Shown here: positions 8,055 to 19,033 of the stretch, piece by piece
Numbering within the stretch: the first letter of the stretch is position 1
How the letters are laid out: each line of letters begins with the position of its first letter
Source of the DNA: Acidobacteriota bacterium
Lineage (GTDB): Bacteria; Acidobacteriota; Terriglobia; Terriglobales; Acidobacteriaceae
Length of the DNA stretch: 64,000 nucleotides
Reading direction: 5' to 3'
NCBI GenBank assembly: GCA_021846985.1
Contig: JAJZVX010000009.1
Location: 56,390 to 120,389, forward strand
Notes under the pieces: model-generated
Told to the model about the DNA's origin: nothing
Seen by the model: the letters and a program-made list of their open reading frames with translations, nothing else
The model's database searches: none
Program-made: the position numbers and the translations under genes

Positions 8055-9029
8055 TCACTGGATCTCCGGCACCCGGCTCAATACCTGCCTCGAAACCGTT
8101 CGTATCTGCGGATTCTCGTCCGAAGTGGAAACCGTGTACAGCACCTGCCGCACGCTCGTATCCGCCTCCACCGGCTCCAAAATGTTGATCGCCGTGGTCC
8201 GAATCTGTGGATCGGAGTCGTTCAGCAGCGCATCCAGCACCGCGTCCCGCACCCGCGTATCGTCGGCCACATACGACTGAAGCCCCTCCAGCGCTTTCTC
8301 CCGCACCTGCGCGCTTTTGTCATAGCGCAGGGCCACCATCAGCGCATCGCGGATTCCCGCCGGCTTGCCGCCACGTCCTGAACGGCACTCTGCCGCCAGC
8401 AATTCCACCGAATGATCCCGAACCCCGGGCGAGGCTGCGTTTTCACTGGCCAGCATTAGCAGTTGCTGGATCGCCGGATCCTCCAGCGATCCCTGCATCC
8501 GCTGCGGCACCAACTGGTTATATCGCACCTCGACGATCCCGTTCTCCGGCTGCCGCTCGATACTGGAGATATTGGCGATCTCCGCGGGCGCTGTCTGCTC
8601 CACCCCATCCTGGGCAAGCGAGGCCTGGGCCTCCTGCGCGGCATGGGCCGCTTGTTTCTGCGCCCTTTGGTAGCCGCCCAAATATCCTGCACCAGCACCC
8701 ACGACCAGCAGCAAAAGGACTGCGGCGGGAGCCGCCTGCAAACTGGTCAGGTTCGTTCCGATCTTGCGCGCCAGCCGCTCGTACCACCGCGCCGGCGGCA
8801 AAGCATCAAGCGCTTCTTCCAGCCGCAGCCGTGACCGCGCCACCAGATTGGCATCCGGCTCCCGCACAGGGTAAGCATCGGCCAGCACCTTCAGCGCCAG
8901 AACCTGCTCCTCCTCTTTTGTGCAGTCAGGGCAGCTGGTCATATGCCGCTCCAGTTCGTGTTGCTGTTCATCCGGCAGCTCCCCATAGGCCGCCGCCACA
9001 ATTCCCTCGCGCGCTACTTCGCAATTCAT
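8055..9029 (-). CDS. Anti-sigma factor: zinc-finger, membrane helix, HEAT repeats
   Basis: A 324-aa protein with an N-terminal zf-HC2 anti-sigma motif (C3, H29-x3-C33-x2-C36 in ERHMTSCPDC). One transmembrane helix spans about 101-119 (AAVLLLLVVGAGAGYLG), and the extracytoplasmic half carries HEAT-like helical repeats (about 190-324, for example VRDAVLDALLNDSDPQIRTTAI). By family knowledge the N-terminus would hold the ECF sigma factor encoded 79 bases upstream. A large HEAT-repeat sensor domain is unusual for this class and suggests protein-protein sensing in the periplasm. It is probably co-translated with the PDZ gene. Confidence 0.85.
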   Translation of the reverse strand: MNCEVAREGIVAAAYGELPDEQQHELERHMTSCPDCTKEEEQVLALKVLADAYPVREPDANLVARSRLRLEEALDALPPARWYERLARKIGTNLTSLQAAPAAVLLLLVVGAGAGYLGGYQRAQKQAAHAAQEAQASLAQDGVEQTAPAEIANISSIERQPENGIVEVRYNQLVPQRMQGSLEDPAIQQLLMLASENAASPGVRDHSVELLAAECRSGRGGKPAGIRDALMVALRYDKSAQVREKALEGLQSYVADDTRVRDAVLDALLNDSDPQIRTTAINILEPVEADTSVRQVLYTVSTSDENPQIRTVSRQVLSRVPEIQ

Positions 9030-9108
9030 CGTTACGTCCTTCCAGCCTCAAAATACTGCTTCTTCCCCTGCTATCCGGCGCCTCCTCGAGGAGATCGCCC
9101 CGGGAAAA

Positions 9109-9741
9109 TCAACGCAACTCCGCCAGTTGTGTTCTCAACTTCTTGGTCGCCCGGAAAAGCGTGTTCTTGGCCGTCTCTTCCGTAGTGTTCAGCATCTCTC
9201 CGATCGTCCGCAGGCGGAGTCCATGGTAGTGCTTCAGTTCGAAAACCATCCGCTCGCGCGGTGTCAGCTTGTCGAGCGCCGCCTGAATGCGTTCGCCCAG
9301 CACCTTCCGGTCCAGTTCCTTGGCCGGATTGGAAAACGACCGATCGTCTGAAACCGACGCCAGCAGATCGATCTCATCGCCCGAACGGTCTACGATGACC
9401 GCATGATCTTCCCGGCGGGTCTTGCGCCGCCGCAGTTGGTCCAGGCAAAGATTAGTGACAATCCTGTAGATCCACGTATAAAAGGAGCACTCAAAGCGGA
9501 AGTTCCCAAGATACCGGTAGGCCTTCAGAAAGGCCTCCTGGTAGATGTCCTCCGCGTCGTGCTCACTGCCCGTCAGATGCAGCGCCAGACGGAGAACTTG
9601 CTGCTCGTACTGCCGCACCAGGGCGTCGAACGCCGTGCGCGAACCCGCCTGGGCCGCGCGGATCAACTCCGTCTCCGGCGCTTGCGCTCCCAGACGTTCG
9701 TCTTCCTTTTTCAGTCCGCTCGTCGATGTCGTGGCAGCCAT
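9109..9741 (-). CDS. ECF-family RNA polymerase sigma factor
   Basis: Sigma-70 family factor of 210 aa with region 2 (ALVRQYEQQVLRLAL, GSEHDAEDIYQEAFLKAY, TWIYRIVTNLCLDQLRR) and region 4 (LDKLTPRERMVFELKHYHGL, TIGEMLNTTEETAKNTLFRATKKL). It resembles RpoE-like factors. The start at 9741 gives the usual ECF length; an in-frame ATG at 9837 would add a low-complexity 32-residue leader. The downstream gene encodes its likely anti-sigma factor. Together with the PDZ protein this looks like an envelope stress response, with target promoters not identifiable here. Confidence 0.92.
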   Translation of the reverse strand: MAATTSTSGLKKEDERLGAQAPETELIRAAQAGSRTAFDALVRQYEQQVLRLALHLTGSEHDAEDIYQEAFLKAYRYLGNFRFECSFYTWIYRIVTNLCLDQLRRRKTRREDHAVIVDRSGDEIDLLASVSDDRSFSNPAKELDRKVLGERIQAALDKLTPRERMVFELKHYHGLRLRTIGEMLNTTEETAKNTLFRATKKLRTQLAELR

Positions 9742-9956
9742 CCCTGGGGAGGATTGTACCTTCCGCGCAGGCGGCCATGCCAAAGCGCCCGCCCCGTTTA
9801 CCGCGGAAGTGAGGTGGACTGCTGCTTGGGTCGCCATGAGGCCTCGGCTCCGGATGGAATTTCTTACCGCACTGGTCTAGACGGTTTTCAGCCCCGTTTG
9901 TGAGCAGATGAATCACCCGCCCGAGCCAGCCCGGCGGCCCTTTACACTGGAAGTAG

Positions 9957-10601
9957 ATGAACGAAAACCTCTTCGAAAACCCCGCGGCCCCTGCCTCTTC
10001 CGAGTGGTACATTGCCCACTGCGATGGCGGATCGCGCGGCAACCCCGGCCCCTCCGGCTATGGCGCCGTCATCCACGACCCCCAAGGCCGCACCGTCGCC
10101 CGCCTCAGCGAGTTTCTCGGTTCTCAAACCAACAACTACGCCGAGTACCAGGGCCTTCTCTCCGTTCTTCGCTGGGCCGCCCAGAATGCCGTCCGGCAGT
10201 TGCGCGTCGTCTCCGATTCCGAACTCATGGTCAAGCAGATGCAGGGCAAGTACAAGGTCCAGAGCCCCATCCTCCGTCCGCTCTGGGAAGAAGCCCGCTC
10301 CCTCGCGCGCCAGTTGGACCGTTTCGAAATCCGCCACACCCTCCGCGGCGGCAACCAGGAGGCAGACCGCCTCGCCAATCAGGCCATGGATAAAGGCACG
10401 GCGAAAAGCAGGGAACCAGGAACCGGGGGAGCCGGGAAACAAAAGGCCGGCGAACAGATCCAACCCCCGTTTGCACAATCCGGAAAAACGCCGCCGCAAC
10501 CGCCGCGCCAGGTCCTCGAGGGATTCGTAAAGAACGGCGTCGTCCACCTCCTCGACGGCACGCTCCCCGATGGCCTCTTCGTCAAGATCGTTCGCGAATA
10601 G
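9957..10601 (+). CDS. rnhA: Ribonuclease HI with C-terminal extension
   Basis: A 214-aa protein whose first about 145 residues are an RNase HI fold: HCDGGSRGNPGPSGYGAV (first catalytic Asp), NNYAEYQGLLSVL (Glu), VVSDSELMVKQM (Asp) and GGNQEADRLAN (last Asp). It degrades RNA of RNA-DNA hybrids. A basic, low-complexity linker (about 145-185) follows, ending in a short domain EGFVKNGVVHLLDGTLPDG. That domain resembles the AF2212/DUF104-type VKNGVI-x-LPDG pattern of small antitoxin-like proteins, and RNase HI does not normally carry it. GGAAG precedes the ATG. Function of the tail is unknown. Confidence 0.88.
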   Translation: MNENLFENPAAPASSEWYIAHCDGGSRGNPGPSGYGAVIHDPQGRTVARLSEFLGSQTNNYAEYQGLLSVLRWAAQNAVRQLRVVSDSELMVKQMQGKYKVQSPILRPLWEEARSLARQLDRFEIRHTLRGGNQEADRLANQAMDKGTAKSREPGTGGAGKQKAGEQIQPPFAQSGKTPPQPPRQVLEGFVKNGVVHLLDGTLPDGLFVKIVRE

Positions 10602-10799
10602 AGCCGTTCACTGATCCCGCATTACTTTCGTTTAAAGTCCAGCATCGGGCGGATAACCTTTTCTTGCGACTCGGCGTCGAACTACCATCAGTTGTTGATA
10701 GAAAGAAAATCGCGATGGTGCAATAAACAATGTCTGGCTCTCCTCGCTTGGTTCTCCTCGTACGGCGTGAGAAATTTCTTGTAGGAGACGATAACGCAC

Positions 10800-12227
10800 A
10801 TGAACATCAAGGTCATTCCCCCCGGCCGTGCTTGGGCATCCGCCCTTTTTCTCGGGTGCCTCCTCTTCGCCGCTCTGATTCTCGCGGCGTGCAACAGCAG
10901 TTCCTCTCCCAGCTCCTCGACAACGGCAGCCGTCAACGTCATGCTCAGCGACCCGGCCACCTGCCAGGCTCCCACCGGTCCCTTCTCTCATGTCTACGTG
11001 ACCATCAGCGATGTTCAGGCGAACGTGAGCTCGACGGCTTCCGCCACCGATAGCGGTTGGGTCGACCTGACACCCAATCTGCCCAGTTCTCCCCGGCAGA
11101 TCGATCTCCTCGGCCAGGCCAACAACCAGTGCTTCCTGGCGACTCTGGGCGACACGCAACAGCTCCAGCCGGGCTCCTATCAGCAGATCCGCCTGATCCT
11201 AGCCCCCGATTCCGCCAGTGTCTCCGGCAGCGCGTGCGGAAGCTCGGCAAACTGCGTCGTCCTCACCTCCGATTCCAGCGTCCATTCCCTCCTGCTCTCC
11301 AGCGAGGCTCAAACCGGCATCAAGATTCCCTCCGGCCAGATTGCGTCCGGCAGTTTCACCATCGCCGCCGGCGACACCAAGGATCTCGATATTGATTTCG
11401 ATACCTGCGACTCCATCGTCGAGGAAGGCAATGGCCAGTACCGCCTGAAACCGGTCCTGCACGCAGGTGAGGTCAACACCACTTCCACCTCGATCAACGG
11501 CAAGGTGATTGACAATGCCACCGGCAATCCGGTCAGCGGTTCCGTTCTCGTAGCTCTCGAGCAGAAGGACTCCACCGGAGTCGATCGTATCCAGATGTCC
11601 ACGCTTGCCGGCTCCGACGGAACTTTTGTCTTCTGCCCCCTGCCGGCGGGAAACTATGACATTGTGATCGTGGGCAGGCGTACTGACGGCGTGCTCTATC
11701 AACCGTCCATGGTTACCGGGGTTGCGGTGGGGACTACCACGGGCAACGTCAGCCTCTATCTGCCTGCGAATACCAGCACCAGCACGGCCACTCTCACCGG
11801 CAGCGTCACCTCGCAAAACACCGCCATGACCGGAACCATCGCCGACATCCAGCTCAGCGCTCTGGAGTCGGTCAACTCCACCATGTACACCATTCCTCTG
11901 CCGCCCACCTCCACGCAAAGCTCGGCTACCCTGGCGCTGGAAACGGCCGCGTCCTCAAGCTGCTCGCAGGGAACCGATTGCGCCTCCTACTCGCTCACGC
12001 TGCCCTCCGGCGGGGTCAACGCTGGCGCCTGGTCATCGAGCGGCGTCGCGCTCACGGCCAGCGCCGTATGGGCTAGCTACGTTGTCGATGGAATAGCCTT
12101 CGTGCCATCTTCCGGCGGCATCTCCGACTGCAGCCCCAGTGAAATGCAATCGTCGTCCCTCAACCTGGCGGCGGCGGGCCCATTCAGCCTGGCCGTACAG
12201 TCCATTGCCTTCACGCAATGCCAGTGA
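10800..12227 (+). CDS. DUF4382 lipoprotein with carboxypeptidase-regulatory-like domain
   Basis: Predicted lipoprotein of 475 aa. The signal sequence ends in lipobox LAAC with acylated C31, followed by a serine-rich linker. The DUF4382 domain (about 42-215) includes VNVMLSDPATC, VYVTISDVQAN and IDLL. A beta-sandwich of the CarbopepD_reg type follows (about 222-315, INGKVIDNATGNPVSGSVLVAL), then a Ser/Thr-rich C-terminus. AGGAGA precedes the ATG. DUF4382 proteins are common secreted proteins in Acidobacteriota and their function is not established. It stands alone between rnhA and the convergent zwf. Confidence 0.88.
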   Translation: MNIKVIPPGRAWASALFLGCLLFAALILAACNSSSSPSSSTTAAVNVMLSDPATCQAPTGPFSHVYVTISDVQANVSSTASATDSGWVDLTPNLPSSPRQIDLLGQANNQCFLATLGDTQQLQPGSYQQIRLILAPDSASVSGSACGSSANCVVLTSDSSVHSLLLSSEAQTGIKIPSGQIASGSFTIAAGDTKDLDIDFDTCDSIVEEGNGQYRLKPVLHAGEVNTTSTSINGKVIDNATGNPVSGSVLVALEQKDSTGVDRIQMSTLAGSDGTFVFCPLPAGNYDIVIVGRRTDGVLYQPSMVTGVAVGTTTGNVSLYLPANTSTSTATLTGSVTSQNTAMTGTIADIQLSALESVNSTMYTIPLPPTSTQSSATLALETAASSSCSQGTDCASYSLTLPSGGVNAGAWSSSGVALTASAVWASYVVDGIAFVPSSGGISDCSPSEMQSSSLNLAAAGPFSLAVQSIAFTQCQ

Positions 12228-12244
12228 ACCGCTGAACCACAGAA

Positions 12245-12276
12245 GGCCGGAACCCCCATTTCGCAGGGTTCCGGCC
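12245..12276. terminator. Hairpin between the DUF4382 gene and zwf
   Basis: Perfect 11-bp stem (GGCCGGAACCC at 12245-12255 with 12266-12276) and a 10-base loop between two convergent genes. No clear T run on either side; probably serves both strands. Confidence 0.6.
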
Positions 12277-12323
12277 CTCTGTCGCAGTCGTGCCTGCGGA
12301 CTGTCCTTCGTCCGCTGCGGTCT

Positions 12324-13886
<1,563 letters not shown>

Positions 13887-13919
13887 AACTGATCGACCTC
13901 CGATTGCTGAAATCCCCTG

Positions 13920-14825
13920 TTAATTCGCCTTCACCGCGTGTCCGCCGAATTCCTTGCGCATGATGGCCAGCATCCGGTCCGTGAAGTTGTTCTCCTCACG
14001 CGAGCGGATGCGCCGTATCACCGACTCCGTAATCACCGGAGCCGACACATTCAGATCGATCGCCTCGAACACCGTCCAGCGCCCCTCGCCGGAATCCACC
14101 ACATACGCCTGCAATCCATCGAGCGTCGGGTTCCCGGCCAGCGCCTCCGCGGTCAGGTCCAGCAGCCAGCTCCGCACCACGCTCCCGTAACGCCAGATCT
14201 CGGCCACCTGCGGCAGGTTCAGGCCGAACTCCTCTTTCTTTTCCAGGATCGTGAATCCCTCGGCGTAGGCCTGCATCAGACCGTACTCGATGCCGTTATG
14301 CACCATCTTCACAAAGTGGCCCGCGCCGCCCGGCCCCACATGGCCCCAGCCCTTGTCCGCCGCCGGCGCCAGCGTCTCGAAGATCGGCCGCAGATGCTCC
14401 ACCGGCTCCCGGTCTCCGCCGATCATCATGCTGTAGCCCTCTTTCAGGCCCCACACGCCGCCCGACGTGCCCACATCCACAAGGTGCAGCCCCTTCGCAG
14501 CCACTTCTTTGCTGCGGCGCATGGTGTCCTTGTAATTCGAATTGCCCCCATCGATCAGGATGTCGCCAGGGTTCAGTAACGGCTCCAGCTTGGCAATGGT
14601 TTCATCCACCGGCTTGCCCTGCGGCACCATGATCCAGATGGCCTTCCGGCCCTCCAGTTTCTCCGCCAACTCCTCCAGCGAAGGAACGCCCGCATTCCCC
14701 GACGCGCTCAGCCGCGCCACTGCCCCGGCATCGTAGTCGAAGCCCACCACCTGATGGCCGCCCAGCCGCAGGCGCTCCGCCATGTTGCCGCCCATCTTGC
14801 CCAGTCCAATCAATCCCAGTTGCAT
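13920..14825 (-). CDS. gnd: 6-phosphogluconate dehydrogenase, short decarboxylating type
   Basis: A 301-aa enzyme converting 6-phosphogluconate to ribulose 5-phosphate and CO2. N-terminal GLIGLGKMGGNMAERL nucleotide-binding motif, DGGNSNYKDT and VGTSGGVWGLKEGY substrate motifs, and HNGIEYGLMQAYAEG near residue 185. The roughly 300-residue length marks the short subfamily (GndA/YqeC type), which in several bacteria prefers NAD. Cofactor preference here is not proven. Located in a minus-strand run HAD, gnd, zwf with gaps of 21 and 33 bases, so likely one operon. Confidence 0.94.
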   Translation of the reverse strand: MQLGLIGLGKMGGNMAERLRLGGHQVVGFDYDAGAVARLSASGNAGVPSLEELAEKLEGRKAIWIMVPQGKPVDETIAKLEPLLNPGDILIDGGNSNYKDTMRRSKEVAAKGLHLVDVGTSGGVWGLKEGYSMMIGGDREPVEHLRPIFETLAPAADKGWGHVGPGGAGHFVKMVHNGIEYGLMQAYAEGFTILEKKEEFGLNLPQVAEIWRYGSVVRSWLLDLTAEALAGNPTLDGLQAYVVDSGEGRWTVFEAIDLNVSAPVITESVIRRIRSREENNFTDRMLAIMRKEFGGHAVKAN

Positions 14826-14846
14826 CTCGCCTCCTGTGCCTTGCGT

Positions 14847-15458
14847 CTATAAGACTCCCAGGCCCTTCAGTTCGTATCGCAGGGCATCGTCGCCCCGGAA
14901 CTGGATGGCCCGCATGCCCGCTTGCCGCGCTGCCGTTGTATTCTCTTCGCGATCGTCGATAAACAGAATTCGCTCCGCCGGCCGTCCCAGAATCTCCAGC
15001 GCCCGCGCGTAGATGGCGGCATCCGGCTTGCGCAGGCCCAGATAACAGGAGGTCAACGCCACTCGAAAGCAATTGCGCAGTCCGAAGGTGGTAAAACGGT
15101 ACTCGTTGGTCTCCCGCGCTTCGTTGTTCAGCGCTCCCAGCAGATACTGGTTGGATGCGGCCAGTTCGCGCAAGGTTCCGAGCGCGCCCTGGGGCAGTAA
15201 CTTCGATTGCCCGCAGATGGCCGCAAAAAACTCCTCCCGCGAAAAGCTTCGCGGCTCATAAAACACCGTCGCATCCAGATAACTTGTCGCGGTCATTGCG
15301 CCCCGTTCCCAGGCGCGGTAAGGCTCTCGGTGGCGGCTCTCGAAGGCTGCGCAATCCAGATGAAAACGTTCCAGCACCTCGCCGCGTTCGCGAGTATCCC
15401 AGCCATTCGTGAGCAATACGCCGCCCACGTCAAAGAGAATCACGTCGAAGGGGAACAT
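14847..15458 (-). CDS. HAD-superfamily (subclass IA) phosphatase
   Basis: A 203-aa HAD hydrolase with motif I as DVGGVL, a motif II threonine/serine near ALTSCYLGLRKPD, the motif III lysine in that same segment, and motif IV as FIDDREEN. The DxGG form of motif I, lacking the second Asp of DxDGT, recalls the YihX-like sugar-phosphate phosphatase group, where activity is usually modest. Substrate unknown. It opens the HAD-gnd-zwf run, so a phosphosugar is a reasonable guess (inference). Confidence 0.82.
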   Translation of the reverse strand: MFPFDVILFDVGGVLLTNGWDTRERGEVLERFHLDCAAFESRHREPYRAWERGAMTATSYLDATVFYEPRSFSREEFFAAICGQSKLLPQGALGTLRELAASNQYLLGALNNEARETNEYRFTTFGLRNCFRVALTSCYLGLRKPDAAIYARALEILGRPAERILFIDDREENTTAARQAGMRAIQFRGDDALRYELKGLGVL

Positions 15459-15599
15459 CGGCGCCTCTTTCCGGTTCGGCGAGACAAACGTCTCAATTTA
15501 CTGCTTCCAGCGCCACAGAACGCTTCGCTCACACGCATGGCTCCGGATCAAAGGCAAAAGCCGCCTCCGCGCGGCAGACTCAGTCTCTTCTGGCAGTGC

Positions 15600-16512
15600 T
15601 CAATTTATCCTGAACCACTCGCTGACCTGGCGATATATATCAGCATCGTCCTCGTGAAGACACAGCACATCCAGATTGGAGATACCCCCTGCAAATTGCT
15701 TTTGAGAGCGGCGCAGCAGGTAAAGGTTCAGGTCTTTCAGAACTTCCAGTGAAGTGGTTGACACCAGATGAAACCCGGGATCGTCCCACACCACGAAATA
15801 GGTGTATCCGATCGCTGCGAGTTCATCGAAAAGCGCGCGGGAGGAAATCTCGTCCTTCTCATCCTTGATATCATTCTCAAAGAGAACGGCTGGATGTCGC
15901 GCCTTCAGCCAGTCAAGACTGCCGCGCAGTATCTCCACGTCAAAGCCGTCGGTGTCGATCTTCACAAATCCGGCATCGTCCCCTGCGATATCACCAAGCC
16001 GGTGCGTTTCGACGGGCGCAGTTCCCGCCGCTTCTTCCCTGAATTTCGCCGTCCCCCCCCCAGTGATGCAGTCCTCCTTGCACGCTCCTTCCCGAGGCCA
16101 CCATCGCTTTCTTGAGTATGACCTCATTGGGAAGCTGCGTAACGTTTCGCGCCAGGATCTCAAAGTAGTAGTCGCTGGCTTCCACCAGGATAAGCTTGTT
16201 GGGCGCATAGGTGGCAATCAGCGCTGCCGTATCCCCAATGTTCGCGCCCACATCGACGATGGTAGCGCCAGGCCGTTTGGCGGCTACGAACTTCGCCGTA
16301 ATTCCAATGCAAAGATCCCGGTACGGTTGCTCTTTCTGCAATTTGAGCAGCAGATGCTGGCTGGGAATCTGCAAATCGTACGCGCCACACCGGATGCTGG
16401 TGAGATCCTGCCGGAAAAAATGCCGCTCCCGCCGGCGTCTGCGCCAGCCTCTGAGAAATGCATAAACCGGCCTGGGCAACTTTGACGCGATCCTTCCTGG
16501 CAAGCTTCTCAT
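15600..16512 (-). pseudogene. FkbM-family methyltransferase, frameshifted at a 9-G tract
   Basis: Two reading frames together give a full FkbM SAM-dependent methyltransferase. The N-terminal half (from the ATG at 16512) has IVDVGANIGDTAALIA and ends in GLHHWGG. The C-terminal half resumes with TAKFREEAAG and contains GFVKIDTDGFDVEILRGS, the hallmark FkbM motif. The switch occurs at a run of nine G on the coding strand (16053-16061); eight would restore one frame. This may be a sequencing error, a real mutation or a phase-variable tract. FkbM enzymes often O-methylate sugars of surface glycans. It follows rpiB by 28 bases in the tkt-rpiB run. Confidence 0.8.
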
Positions 16513-16540
16513 GCTGGAACTCCACACACCCGCACAGGCA

Positions 16541-17020
16541 CTAAGACCGGCCTGCGGAAAAGTCGCCGCACTGATACTTCGCTTCGATGGCCACAACCTT
16601 CTTCAGCCGGCGACCGTACCGCTCTTCCGCGGTATTGAAGTTCGCGCGAAGAAATGCATCCACCACGTCAAACGCCAGCGCCGGGCCAATGATGCGCGCC
16701 CCCAGCACCACCACGTTCATGTTGTCGTGTTCCACGCCCTGGTGGGCCGAGTAGGTATCGTGGCAAATTGCCGCGCGCACCCCCGGAATCTTGTTCGCCG
16801 CCACGCACACGCCCACCCCCGAGCCGCAGATGAGAATCCCCCGCGGCGCCTCGCCGCGCCGCAGCGCCAGGCCTACCTTCTCGGCAAAGTCGGGATAGTC
16901 CGAGGGTTCCGTGTTGTACGCGCCCAGATCCGCCACCTCGTGACCGGCCCCGGCCAGGTGCGCGCGCACTTCTTCTTTCAGGGCAAACCCCGCATGATCC
17001 GAAGCGATCACAAGCTTCAA
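16541..17020 (-). CDS. rpiB: Ribose-5-phosphate isomerase B
   Basis: A 159-aa RpiB/LacAB-type isomerase interconverting ribose 5-phosphate and ribulose 5-phosphate. Seen: ASDHAGFALKE at the N-terminus, the catalytic cysteine loop ILICGSGVGVCVAANKIPG and the motif EHDNMNVVVLGAR. Length is typical. It starts 15 bases after the transketolase stop, so the two form an operon in the non-oxidative pentose phosphate branch. Its reading frame overlaps any longer start of the following methyltransferase gene, which supports the shorter start chosen there. Confidence 0.95.
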   Translation of the reverse strand: MKLVIASDHAGFALKEEVRAHLAGAGHEVADLGAYNTEPSDYPDFAEKVGLALRRGEAPRGILICGSGVGVCVAANKIPGVRAAICHDTYSAHQGVEHDNMNVVVLGARIIGPALAFDVVDAFLRANFNTAEERYGRRLKKVVAIEAKYQCGDFSAGRS

Positions 17021-17035
17021 AGCAGACTCCTGTTC

Positions 17036-19033
17036 CTACCGCAGCAGTTTTCTGGCCCGTGCCGCCACATGCTCCGCGCTGAATCCCAGTTCCTTCATCA
17101 CGGTTGCTCCGGGCGCGGAAGCTCCAAAGCGGTCCAGCCCCACCACGTCGCCGTCGCCGCCCGTGTACTTCCACCATCCCAGCGTCGCTCCGGCCTCCAC
17201 CGCCAGCCTGGGCACGCCCGCCGCCAGCACGCTCCCCTTGTACTCCGCCGATTGCTCTTCGAAAAGCTTCCAGCTCGGAAAGCTGACCACGCGCGCCCGT
17301 ACGCCTTCGGCCCCCAGCAACTTCGCCGCGCCCAAAGCCGTCCATACCTCCGAGCCGCTGGCCAGCAGCACAATCTGCGCATCGGCCGCGTCCTGCAAAA
17401 CGTAGGCGCCCTTGCTCACTCCGGCATACACATCGTGGGCCGCCGGATCGATCACCGGCAAATCCTGACGGCTAAGAGCCATAAAACAAGGCCCGCTGCG
17501 TTCCAGTGCCAGCCGCCATGCCGCCGCGGTCTCGTTGGCGTCCGCAGGACGGAAGTCCGTCAGCCCCGGTACCGCGCGCAGCGCCATCAGATGCTCAATC
17601 GGCTCATGCGTGGGACCGTCCTCGCCCACCGCAATCGAGTCGTGGGTAAAGATAAACAGAGAGTGCACCTGCATCAGCGCCGCCAGCCGGATCGCCGGCT
17701 TGGCGTAGTCCGAAAATACAAAGAACGTCGAACCGAAAGGCACCAGCCCGCCATGCGCGGCCATCCCATTCACCGCGGCGCTCATGGCAAACTCGCGCAC
17801 CCCGAAAAACACGTTGCGGCCGGCTGCGTCCAGGTGAAAATTGGCGCCCGGCTTGAAGATCGTCTTGGTCGAGGAGGTCAGATCCGCGGCTCCGCCCACC
17901 AGTTCCGGCACCGCCTCCGCTATCGCGTTCATCACCGCGCCGCCAGCGTTGCGCGTGGCCATCGGCTTCTCCGGCGTAAAGCGGGGAATCGCCTTCTCCC
18001 ATCCCGCCTTGCGCACATCCCTCTGCACGCGCTCAAACTCCGCCGCCAGTTCCGGATGCGATGCCGCATATCCCGCAAAGACCTCCTTCCACGCGTCTTC
18101 CAAGTCTTTCCCGCGCGCCACAGCCTGCCGCCAGTTGGCCAGCGCATCGGCCGGTAGATAGAAGTTCTGATCCTCCGGAAAACCGAAAAACTTCTTGGTG
18201 GCGGCCACATCGGCCCCGCCCAGCGGCTCCCCGTGCGCCTTGTTCGATCCGGCCTTGGGGCTGCCGTAGCCAATCACCGTGCGCACGGCAATGATCGACG
18301 GCCGCCCTGTCTCCGCCTTGGCCTCGTCCACCGCCTTCTCCAGCGCCTCCAGGTCGTTGCCGTCGGCCACCCTTTGCACATGCCAGTGATAGGCCTTGAA
18401 GCGCTCCAGCGCGTTCTCCGTGTAGCTCAGTTCCGTGGGCCCGTCCAGCGAGATCAGGTTGTCGTCGTAAAACACAATCAGCTTGCCCAGTCCCAGCGTT
18501 CCGGCCAGCGATGCCGCCTCGTGCGAAACGCCTTCCATCAGATCCCCGTCGCCCAGCAGCGCATAGGTGGTGTGATCGACCACCTTGAACCCAGGACGGT
18601 TATAGACCGCGGCCATGTGCTTTTCCGCCATCGCCATGCCCACCGCCATGGCCACGCCCTGGCCCAGCGGTCCCGTGGTCACTTCCACGCCATCCAAATG
18701 GCCGCGCTCCGGATGGCCGGGCGTGCGCGAGCCCCACTGCCGGAAGCTCTTCAGGTCGTCCAGCGTCACCTTGTACCCGCTCAGAAACAAGCTGGAATAA
18801 AGCAGCGCCGAGGCATGCCCATTGGAAAGCACAAAGCGGTCCCGGTCCACCCACTTCGAGTGACCCGGGTTGTGCTTCATCACCTTGTGAAACAGCAGGT
18901 AGGCCATCGGCGCGCAGCCCAGCGGAGCGCCCGGATGGCCGCTCTTCGCCTTCTCCACCGTATCCACGGCAAGCAGGCGCAGGGTATCAATGGAAAGCTG
19001 GTCGAGTGAGTGTTCCGTGGATCTCGATGTCAT
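17036..19033 (-). CDS. tkt: Transketolase
   Basis: A 665-aa thiamine-diphosphate enzyme moving two-carbon units between pentose and other sugar phosphates, and a source of sedoheptulose 7-phosphate. Seen: [19 protein letters not shown] near residue 32, the TPP motif [13 protein letters not shown], and the pyrimidine-domain segment [17 protein letters not shown]. Full length for the family. First gene of the tkt-rpiB run; the non-coding block to 19500 separates it from the divergent sodA. Its sedoheptulose product links this block to the heptose genes near 42588-44996 (inference). Confidence 0.96.
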   Translation of the reverse strand: MTSRSTEHSLDQLSIDTLRLLAVDTVEKAKSGHPGAPLGCAPMAYLLFHKVMKHNPGHSKWVDRDRFVLSNGHASALLYSSLFLSGYKVTLDDLKSFRQWGSRTPGHPERGHLDGVEVTTGPLGQGVAMAVGMAMAEKHMAAVYNRPGFKVVDHTTYALLGDGDLMEGVSHEAASLAGTLGLGKLIVFYDDNLISLDGPTELSYTENALERFKAYHWHVQRVADGNDLEALEKAVDEAKAETGRPSIIAVRTVIGYGSPKAGSNKAHGEPLGGADVAATKKFFGFPEDQNFYLPADALANWRQAVARGKDLEDAWKEVFAGYAASHPELAAEFERVQRDVRKAGWEKAIPRFTPEKPMATRNAGGAVMNAIAEAVPELVGGAADLTSSTKTIFKPGANFHLDAAGRNVFFGVREFAMSAAVNGMAAHGGLVPFGSTFFVFSDYAKPAIRLAALMQVHSLFIFTHDSIAVGEDGPTHEPIEHLMALRAVPGLTDFRPADANETAAAWRLALERSGPCFMALSRQDLPVIDPAAHDVYAGVSKGAYVLQDAADAQIVLLASGSEVWTALGAAKLLGAEGVRARVVSFPSWKLFEEQSAEYKGSVLAAGVPRLAVEAGATLGWWKYTGGDGDVVGLDRFGASAPGATVMKELGFSAEHVAARARKLLR

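Noticed and set aside
16511..18157. 548-codon plus-strand frame opposite rpiB and tkt
   Set aside because: Spans two genuine genes in antisense and is rich in Arg/His/Pro, typical of a shadow frame.
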